NCBI GenBank assembly: GCA_013213825.1
Contig: JABSQA010000019.1
Location: forward strand, 1-34,485
DNA from: Henriciella sp.
GTDB lineage: Bacteria > Pseudomonadota > Alphaproteobacteria > Caulobacterales > Hyphomonadaceae
DNA length: 34,485 nt
Direction of reading: 5' to 3'
Within the stretch, counting starts at the first letter, position 1. Each line of letters starts with the position of its first letter. Of this stretch, positions 28,298 to 34,485 are shown piece by piece. The notes beneath the pieces were generated by a model. The model had not been told where the DNA came from. It was given only the letters and a program-made list of their open reading frames with translations, and did no database searches. Position numbers and translations under genes: made by a program.

Positions 28298-29260
28298 CTA
28301 TAGCGCCGTTCTCAGCGCATCACCCATTAGCCTAAGAGCCTTAAGTTGTTCTTTAATGCTCAAGGACAAGACCGGCATGCAAGTCTTGTTCACATCGACG
28401 ATATAGATTCGCCCGTCATTGATATCTCGCAACACGTCGATACAGCCAAAATCGAGGCCAATTTCACGGCAAAAGGCGCTGATTTGGGCCTGCTCTTCTT
28501 TCGAATATAGCTCATCCGCGCTGCGCACATCGGTATGGAGATAGCTCGTGCCAAATCGACCTTCTAAAGTCTTGTATTTGTGAAAAACCACCGGCAGTGC
28601 GCCTTTAACCACATTGGTTCTAAGGTCTTCGCTGCGCGCACCGTCTGTGGCGGTGTCGATCAGGCGTTGATAGACCGCGCCATCTTCGAGCTCACTGCGG
28701 GAGATCGGACAGGCCACGATCTTTCCATCATGGGTTCCATTGGCGTCTGATTTACAAACCGCAAGCCCTTCATATGTGAGGGGATCGACCGCGAGCGAGT
28801 AACCGAACACGTTTTGGAACACGCGCGCGACATGGGTTTTGGAAATGTCCTCGATCCGATCGTTAAGCGCACGACTACGCTGATCTGCCGTCAATTGCCG
28901 GGCGGCGCGGCTATAGGTTTCATCTTCGAAGACAAATACCGCATCCGCCGTATCGAGGTCTGACACGATCTTGATATCGCTGATCTGCATGGCCAGCCAG
29001 ATATTATACCAAGGGGGTGCGCTGTGGGGATAGAAGGCGATAGAGCGCCGATCGCGGTTACGTTTAAACACGCGCGCGGCGCCAATCAGAACGAGATATG
29101 TGTAGAGTTGCAGCGCGGCGAACAAGCTCTTGAAAAAGGACCGATCCAGTGAGACGCGCACCCGTGGATGCGGCACCAGAAGCTGCTTGTCCTTAATTCG
29201 AAGGCCGCGCACATAGTCGAAAGAGCGCGAGACGGAAGCGAAAGCTGGGAACTGTGCCAT
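28298..29260 (-). CDS. Putative ATP-grasp-like protein
   Basis: C-terminal LDFGCIDVLRDINDGRIYIVDVNKTCMPVLS resembles the ATP-grasp metal-binding segment; preceding VVFHKYKTLEGRFGTSYLHTDVRSADELYS. Confidence 0.6.
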   Translation of the reverse strand: MAQFPAFASVSRSFDYVRGLRIKDKQLLVPHPRVRVSLDRSFFKSLFAALQLYTYLVLIGAARVFKRNRDRRSIAFYPHSAPPWYNIWLAMQISDIKIVSDLDTADAVFVFEDETYSRAARQLTADQRSRALNDRIEDISKTHVARVFQNVFGYSLAVDPLTYEGLAVCKSDANGTHDGKIVACPISRSELEDGAVYQRLIDTATDGARSEDLRTNVVKGALPVVFHKYKTLEGRFGTSYLHTDVRSADELYSKEEQAQISAFCREIGLDFGCIDVLRDINDGRIYIVDVNKTCMPVLSLSIKEQLKALRLMGDALRTAL

Positions 29261-29350
29261 TTGCGAATCGAGCCTTTGATCGTGTCCGATACGATGAGAA
29301 TAGCGTCAGCGCGGCGAGTTTTCCAGCTTTTCAATCTACACAGTCGGTAA

Positions 29351-29368
29351 ACTAAGCGTGTGCTTAGT
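29351..29368. repeat. Perfect inverted repeat ACTAAGC-GTGT-GCTTAGT between divergent genes
   Basis: Read directly; lies between the ATP-grasp-like gene (-) and the CPBP gene (+). Confidence 0.7.
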
Positions 29369-29419
29369 GTTTGGCCTTATCGCAGCGTTCATCCCGCACT
29401 TATTTTATAGGTCCAGTCT

Positions 29420-30034
29420 ATGCCCATCCGCACATTCTCAAGGCCGCGCCGGAGACGTTTACAACGCGATAAGGACTTTACCGGCGAGCGCTTATCGTCA
29501 TTCCGTCAGGTGTTCCTACGCCATGGGCTGCCCGGCCTATTGGCCGCGATCGGCTTATTATTGGTGCCGGGTTTGTATGAGGTATTTGCCGACAGCCTAT
29601 CTGCAGTAACAGAGCAGCCCTCGCGGTACGTGGTCGGGGGTATCGTCATCTTTACCGCGTTGAGCCTCTATACCTGGCGTCTTGATCGGCAGTGGCGCCC
29701 GGCTCAGCTGGCATGGATTGCCTATTTAGGCGCCCTGTCTTTATGGGAAGAATGGGTGTTTCGACTTGCCCTTCCACATCTCATGGAAGCTTCAGGCGCC
29801 TCGGTTTGGCTGGCCGCGCTGATGAGCGCCATCCTGTTTGGCGCGCTTCATTATTTCACTTTACGCTGGCGATGGCAGTGGTGTGTGAGCGCGGCACTGG
29901 GCGGGCTCTATTTTAGCTACCAGATGGAGCTGCATGGCGACTTGCTGCTGGTGGCAGGGATTCACTGGGTCGCGACGTCGATCAACACGCCGCGACCTCC
30001 AAGTCCGCCATCGTCAGGATCTGCGAATTTGTAA
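29420..30034 (+). CDS. CPBP-family intramembrane glutamic endopeptidase
   Basis: LWEEWVFRLAL (EExxxR), LFGALHYF (FxxxH), GIHWVATSI (third motif), multi-TM. Confidence 0.82.
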   Translation: MPIRTFSRPRRRRLQRDKDFTGERLSSFRQVFLRHGLPGLLAAIGLLLVPGLYEVFADSLSAVTEQPSRYVVGGIVIFTALSLYTWRLDRQWRPAQLAWIAYLGALSLWEEWVFRLALPHLMEASGASVWLAALMSAILFGALHYFTLRWRWQWCVSAALGGLYFSYQMELHGDLLLVAGIHWVATSINTPRPPSPPSSGSANL

Positions 30035-30044
30035 GACACAATCG

Positions 30045-31226
30045 CTATGCCGCGTTGGCAGCCGCGCCGATCAGGCGTGCCGTCGTCTCATCCCGGTGTT
30101 TCTTCAAATAACGCATAAATGGCGTACCGCCGGTGCCGACATCCGTGTCATTGCCTGAGGCGGCACGGTTTTGCTTATTGATATAGCTCGCCGCATATTC
30201 GAGATGCTGGGTGCGGAAGTCCGCCATCGCTTGGATGATTTTATTATAGGCTTCGATCAGGCCATGGTCGCCGCTCTGCTCGACAAAGCTCCGAAGGCTG
30301 CTGGCCGCGCGCGTGTCATCAATGAAACGGCGATGCGCCGGGGGGCGATAGATGTGCAATTGATCAAGATATTCCCGCAGCGGATCTGTCGCGTGACCGA
30401 CCCCCATTAACGCGTCCATGGCCGGCACGATCGAGGATTGTGACCCTGTCTGCCCCCGGAAGGCTTGGCCTGCGGATCCATAGCGCTCTACGCCCTCATA
30501 GATAATGCCATCAGGCAGCGCCGGATTATCCTTCCAGCCGTGTATGTAAGGACGCACGCGCTCGAAATAGATGTAAGGATCACAGCGCTCCGGCATGCGT
30601 GCGAAAATGGCATTGATACGTGACCACGTCTTAGCCAAGTCTTCGAGCAGTGTTCGCGTGGCCGCGGTATCGCCGCGGTCGCTTGCTTCGATGATTGGAC
30701 CGAACTTGGCCAGCGCCGCCCCCGCTGCGGCCTCGATCGCGACGTGGATGAGCACAAACCAATTCTCATCCTGACCATTCAAAAAATTCTGGATCATAAA
30801 GACATTGTCGAGATCGATGGGACGATCCTTGTCGATCAGACCCCAATTGTCGAGCACATAGCCGGAATAGGGCAGCAAGGGTTGTTGACCGAGATGATCG
30901 GCAAGCGCGACCATTGGTACTGCAAGATTTGCAGGCAGCCGCTTTGGCGCTTTTGGTTCGCCCCAAACATAGGCTTGGACCATGAAGGAATAATGCACCA
31001 TGCAGGTGCGTGCTTCCGCGTCGCTCATGCTGGACAGGGGCAGCTCAATCAAGGGTAGGCGCGTTTCGAGCAATTGGCGCACGCGGCCCGTGGGCAAAAG
31101 CTCAGGCAAACGCATAGCGACCTCGCCGATGATGGCGCGCTCGCCGGTCAGGACCACTTCATCTGCATCGTATCGGCATAGAAACCCGCGTTCGGCGGAC
31201 ATGTCATAATCAGCAAGGTTCAGCAT
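30045..31226 (-). CDS. Indoleamine 2,3-dioxygenase family protein
   Basis: GWKDNPALPDGIIYEGV, FRGQTGSQSSIVPAMDALMGV, PPAHRRFI, MADFRTQHLEYAASYI (proximal heme His position), VGTGGTPFMRYLKKHRDET. Confidence 0.92.
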   Translation of the reverse strand: MLNLADYDMSAERGFLCRYDADEVVLTGERAIIGEVAMRLPELLPTGRVRQLLETRLPLIELPLSSMSDAEARTCMVHYSFMVQAYVWGEPKAPKRLPANLAVPMVALADHLGQQPLLPYSGYVLDNWGLIDKDRPIDLDNVFMIQNFLNGQDENWFVLIHVAIEAAAGAALAKFGPIIEASDRGDTAATRTLLEDLAKTWSRINAIFARMPERCDPYIYFERVRPYIHGWKDNPALPDGIIYEGVERYGSAGQAFRGQTGSQSSIVPAMDALMGVGHATDPLREYLDQLHIYRPPAHRRFIDDTRAASSLRSFVEQSGDHGLIEAYNKIIQAMADFRTQHLEYAASYINKQNRAASGNDTDVGTGGTPFMRYLKKHRDETTARLIGAAANAA

Positions 31227-31268
31227 CGAAAATCTCCCTATCTCTGTCGACAAGAATACTTTCAAAAT

Positions 31269-31356
31269 TGCGCAATATCTCACTTAAGTTGTATATCATG
31301 GTGTGTTATGCGCAATATATGATAGATCTAGATGCGATTAGCCACAATATATTGCG
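31269..31356. promoter_or_regulatory. Candidate AsnC/Lrp operator: direct repeats TGCGCAATAT (31269-31278, 31309-31318) plus inverted CGCAATAT copy (31349-31356)
   Basis: Identical 10-mers exactly 40 bp apart in the divergent intergenic region; third half-site (ATATTGCG) just inside the asnC-like CDS. Confidence 0.6.
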
Positions 31357-31771
31357 AGTTCTCGAGGATAATGGCCGGATCAGTAATATCGATCTCGCCG
31401 CGCGAGTCGGGCTGTCGCCATCGGCCTGTCTGCGCCGAGTCCAGGAATTGGAACGCACAGGCATTATCAAAGGCTATCGCGCTGTGCTGGATCGCGAGAA
31501 GCTTGGCGCTGGCATCACCGCTTTTGTGATGGTTGGACTGGCCGCGCATCTGTCAAAAGATGCCCGCGCATTTGAACGCGCAATGGTCGCGGCGCCGCAA
31601 GTTCGCGAATGTCACAATATCACCGGCTCAGTAGAATATCTGCTCCGGGTCGAAGTCGCGGACTTACCCGCCTATAAGGACTTTCACGCCAATATTCTCG
31701 GCGTGTTGCCGCAGGTCAGTTCGATTACCTCGCACATATCCCTCGGGTCTCCGAAAGATCAGCGCGCTTAG
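31319..31771 (+). CDS. Lrp/AsnC-family transcriptional regulator
   Basis: MIDLDAISHNILRVLEDNGRISNIDLAARVGLSPSACLRRVQELERTGIIKGYRAVLDREKLG...; divergent from the IDO gene. Confidence 0.95.
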   Translation: MIDLDAISHNILRVLEDNGRISNIDLAARVGLSPSACLRRVQELERTGIIKGYRAVLDREKLGAGITAFVMVGLAAHLSKDARAFERAMVAAPQVRECHNITGSVEYLLRVEVADLPAYKDFHANILGVLPQVSSITSHISLGSPKDQRA

Positions 31772-31773
31772 CC

Positions 31774-32664
31774 TTAGACCGCGCCGTCTTGCGCGCGGGC
31801 TGAGACTTTCTCGTACATGTCGTCTCCCCAAGAGGCGACTTTGCCATTGAACAGGAAGTCGGGTGGGACCACTTCCGGCCCTTGGCCTGGCGGCAGAGGC
31901 GGCGTGAAATAGCCCAAAGCATAAGACCCCATGGCATAGCCGAGCATGGCCTGTAACTCTGGATCGAAGTTCTTAGCAATTTCCGGCGGACAGGAGAGGT
32001 ATTGGTTCTCCTCCTGACGCAGCCAACCCAAGGCATAGGTGATGTTTAATCCGATCCGGTCTGTATCAGAAACATTGGCACCGCCACTGTGCACGACAGA
32101 GCCAGAATAGACCAAGACGGATCCAGCCTCCATTTCTGCATACTCAACTTCGTCGCGGCTCGGGGACCGATCAGGCGCCCAAGTATTCGAACCTGGGATG
32201 ACATTGGTCGCGCCATTCTCTTTGGTGAAATCCGTGATCGCCCAGATCGTGTTGAACTGAGGTTCAAGCTCCGGCAGCAAATAGCCGCCCCAAGCCAGGC
32301 GGTCACGATGCAGGGGCTGGACCGGTTGCCCAGGCTGAATGCGAATGAACTGGGTCAGGTGTAGCTGAATCGTCTCGCAATACGGTTTAAGAAAGGTCTT
32401 AGCGCCCCCGACAATGGTCGGGTTCATGACAGCATCGCGGCAGGCCGCTGAGCGCGCGACCAAGGCGCCTGTGCGCGTGGTTTTGCGGCCGGTAAAGTCA
32501 TCGCGTCCGGTCTCAGTGGCGTCGATGAAGGGCATACATTCACTTTTCATCTGGGCCAGGCCGTCGGGCGTCAGCAAGCCTTCAACAATACACGCGCCAT
32601 CTGTTTTCAAAACCTCTGAAAGAGCCTCAGGCTCAGCGGTTGCGGGGAGGTATTTTAAAGGCAT
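31774..32664 (-). CDS. Phytanoyl-CoA dioxygenase (PhyH) family Fe(II)/2OG oxygenase
   Basis: HxD: PLHRDRLAWGG; distal His: VVHSGGANVSDTDRIGLNITYALGW; strong SD AAAGGAGG. Confidence 0.93.
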   Translation of the reverse strand: MPLKYLPATAEPEALSEVLKTDGACIVEGLLTPDGLAQMKSECMPFIDATETGRDDFTGRKTTRTGALVARSAACRDAVMNPTIVGGAKTFLKPYCETIQLHLTQFIRIQPGQPVQPLHRDRLAWGGYLLPELEPQFNTIWAITDFTKENGATNVIPGSNTWAPDRSPSRDEVEYAEMEAGSVLVYSGSVVHSGGANVSDTDRIGLNITYALGWLRQEENQYLSCPPEIAKNFDPELQAMLGYAMGSYALGYFTPPLPPGQGPEVVPPDFLFNGKVASWGDDMYEKVSARAQDGAV

Positions 32665-32676
32665 GGGAACCCTCCT

Positions 32677-33255
32677 TTAAGGGCTGGTGGGTTGAGGTGA
32701 AAAGGACGCGATAATGGGCGAAATCAGCTGATCGAGCAGCGCCACTTGGCGGGCTTCTGGCCACAGGTCAGGTTCGAGCGTTGCCCGTGTGCCAATGCCA
32801 TCGACGGCGGCGATGATCGCGGCGGCCGCCATATGAGGATCTGGATGAATGTCCTCCATGTCTTCGGCGACGGCGGTTTCGATCTCGGCATAATATTGAC
32901 GGTGTATTTGCGCTAAGGCTGGCGCATGTGGGGCACGCCCCCAATAGGCGAGCCAGACTTTCCACTCTTTTCGCTTTTCATCATTGACTGGCAATGCAGA
33001 CGCGATTTCGGCCACGGTCGGTGGATTGTCCGGCTGTCCGATCTGAATGAATAAGCGTGTGCAGACTTCCTCTAGCGCGGCGGCGAGCACCGCGTCTTTG
33101 TCTGAGAAATAGTGCGCGATTGATCCGGTTGTGACCCCGGCCATGCGGCCAATATCCGTCAGCTTCACACCGCTCAGGCCGTTGCTTGCAATCGCTTCAA
33201 CCGCTGCGGAAGCAATGGCACGACGTCGTTCTTCATGATCCACAATTTTTGGCAT
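32677..33255 (-). CDS. TetR-family regulator (BetI-like HTH)
   Basis: RRRAIASAAVEAIASNGLSGVKLTDIGRMAGVTTGSIAHYFSDKDAVLAAAL. Confidence 0.95.
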   Translation of the reverse strand: MPKIVDHEERRRAIASAAVEAIASNGLSGVKLTDIGRMAGVTTGSIAHYFSDKDAVLAAALEEVCTRLFIQIGQPDNPPTVAEIASALPVNDEKRKEWKVWLAYWGRAPHAPALAQIHRQYYAEIETAVAEDMEDIHPDPHMAAAAIIAAVDGIGTRATLEPDLWPEARQVALLDQLISPIIASFSPQPTSP

Positions 33256-33262
33256 AATGGTG

Positions 33263-33290
33263 ATAATAAATAAATGTGAGTGTGAGTCAA
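33263..33290 (-). promoter_or_regulatory. Candidate sigma-70 promoter of the TetR-PhyH operon
   Basis: Minus strand TTGACT-N16-TATTAT, with the -10 only 7 nt from the ATG. Confidence 0.55.
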
Positions 33291-33323
33291 TGTGCGAAGC
33301 TCCCGTCCATCATTCTCATAAAA

Positions 33324-33335
33324 TGAACATGTTCA
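33324..33335. promoter_or_regulatory. Perfect palindrome TGAACATGTTCA, candidate TetR operator
   Basis: 12-bp perfect palindrome overlapping the -35 element of the Coq4 gene promoter. Confidence 0.5.
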
Positions 33336-33360
33336 CAAAATGAAATGCGTGTGCTATACA
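33332..33360 (+). promoter_or_regulatory. Candidate sigma-70 promoter of the Coq4-family gene
   Basis: TTCACA-N17-TATACA followed by GAGGAGG and ATG at 33385. Confidence 0.6.
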
Positions 33361-33384
33361 GAGCGGAAATGAGGAGGAAGCCCG

Positions 33385-34104
33385 ATGTCCAACCCTGTCT
33401 TAGACAAGCCGCCCATCGTTGATCGTGAGTTCGTCCAAAAATTCATGGTCTCTGTCGATCGCCCATTGGATTATGGTGTTTACTTCCTCTTTCATGACTG
33501 CTGGGAAGGCGCCACGACCGAGGCGATCGATGCCTATATGGAAGAGTTGCACAATATCCCAGGGGCGACAGACTTCCTGCGCGAAGGCTATATCGCTGAG
33601 CCGCTGACGATTGAAGGGCTACGCGAATATGGGCCCGGCACATTGGGCGCGGCCTATCGTGATTTTGTTGAAGAAAATAATCTGATCGAGAATTTCGGGC
33701 GCGATTATCGGGCGTTTCAGAAACAGTTGAAATCGACGGGCAAGCTCGACCGGATGCCAGATGATATGGCCTATATGATGGTCCGCGGGACGCAAATTCA
33801 TGACTTCATGCATGTCCTGACCGGCTATGGCGCGACCATTCCAGGTGAGCTGGCGCTGGCTTCCTACTATCTCTCGCAAATTCGGTTACCGTATCACGCC
33901 ATTCGCCTCGCTGTGACCATGGCCCACACAGCGCTCGTCGCGCCCAAAGGCGTGGTGCCGAGCATGGATGCCTTTGTCGATGGTTGGTATTACGGGCGCA
34001 ACTCGAACAATATCAATTTCGAGAAATGGGAAGAACGGATGGGTGAGCCGCTCGCCAATCTGCAAGTGGAAATGAACTTGCGTCAGATCGCCAAAGCCGC
34101 CTAA
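33385..34104 (+). CDS. Coq4-family protein
   Basis: HDFMHVLTGYGATIPGE (HDxxHx11E metal motif), FLREGYIAEPLTIEGLREYGPGTLG. Confidence 0.9.
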   Translation: MSNPVLDKPPIVDREFVQKFMVSVDRPLDYGVYFLFHDCWEGATTEAIDAYMEELHNIPGATDFLREGYIAEPLTIEGLREYGPGTLGAAYRDFVEENNLIENFGRDYRAFQKQLKSTGKLDRMPDDMAYMMVRGTQIHDFMHVLTGYGATIPGELALASYYLSQIRLPYHAIRLAVTMAHTALVAPKGVVPSMDAFVDGWYYGRNSNNINFEKWEERMGEPLANLQVEMNLRQIAKAA

Positions 34105-34112
34105 ACGGCGGT

Positions 34113-34485
34113 ATGGCAAGACCCAAGGCAACTCCAGAACAACGCGAAAAAGTCCGCCGATCGATCCAAGCCGCCGCGGCTGAAATCCATCGCAAAGAGG
34201 GCATTACCGGCATTTCCGCGCGCGCCGTCGCAACCAAAGCGGGCGTCTCGGTCGGCACCATCTATTCCTATTTCGGTGACCTGACCGGCCTGCTGCAATC
34301 GCTCTGGACAGGACGTGTCAGCGTTATGGAAGAGCAGTTCCGCGCCCAAGCGGCGGAGATAGCCGACCCCGCCGAGCGCTTGGCCGCGTTACTGAAAACC
34401 TATCTCGAGTTCGGCATCGACCAAGCCGCGCTCTATCGCGGCGCTTTAATGTTCGTCCGGCCTGCGGCTGAAGAAACCCCAGATA
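34113..34485 (+). CDS. TetR-family regulator (3' truncated by window edge)
   Basis: MARPKATPEQREKVRRSIQAAAAEIHRKEGITGISARAVATKAGVSVGTIYSYFGDLTGLLQSLW...; 8 bp after the Coq4 stop; open to the window end. Confidence 0.9.
   Translation, partial: MARPKATPEQREKVRRSIQAAAAEIHRKEGITGISARAVATKAGVSVGTIYSYFGDLTGLLQSLWTGRVSVMEEQFRAQAAEIADPAERLAALLKTYLEFGIDQAALYRGALMFVRPAAEETPD

Noticed and set aside
29420-30034. Calling the CPBP protein an abortive-infection defence gene
   Set aside because: CPBP/Abi family membership alone does not indicate phage defence, and no defence-associated neighbours are present.
1-34485. CRISPR array, prophage, transposon or tRNA-flanked island
   Set aside because: I saw no regular direct repeats with spacers, no integrase/transposase/phage genes, and no tRNA sequence by eye. 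A tRNAscan/ISfinder search would be needed to exclude them formally.

Overview
This window looks like a chromosomal segment from an alphaproteobacterium, possibly Hyphomonadaceae or Maricaulales-like (taxon is inference). I see about 33 protein-coding genes, no rRNA, tRNA or CRISPR, and no recognisable transposase or phage genes. The left and middle parts are mostly housekeeping: the thyA 3' end, apt, a ClpP-like protease, a soluble hybrid histidine kinase, a cyclophilin lipoprotein, a MoxR/CoxE-type AAA+VWA pair, hemW-rdgB, a CinA-like gene and rph, hrcA-grpE, and dnaK. Single genes and small modules are interleaved among them. The right third (about 25.2-34.5 kb) is more accessory. It holds a pair of secreted Cys-containing proteins, a histidine phosphatase with a degenerate RHG motif, an ATP-grasp-like gene next to a CPBP protease, an indoleamine 2,3-dioxygenase (IDO) divergent from an Lrp/AsnC regulator, and a symmetric divergent TetR-PhyH / Coq4-TetR module. 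The best leads are: (i) the TetR-PhyH <-> Coq4-TetR module, with a palindrome abutting a near-consensus promoter and a predicted leaderless TetR mRNA; (ii) the IDO/AsnC pair with 40-bp phased TGCGCAATAT repeats; (iii) the uncharacterised Cys-rich secreted gene pair; and (iv) the ATP-grasp-like/CPBP locus. All family assignments come from motifs read by eye; no database search was run.
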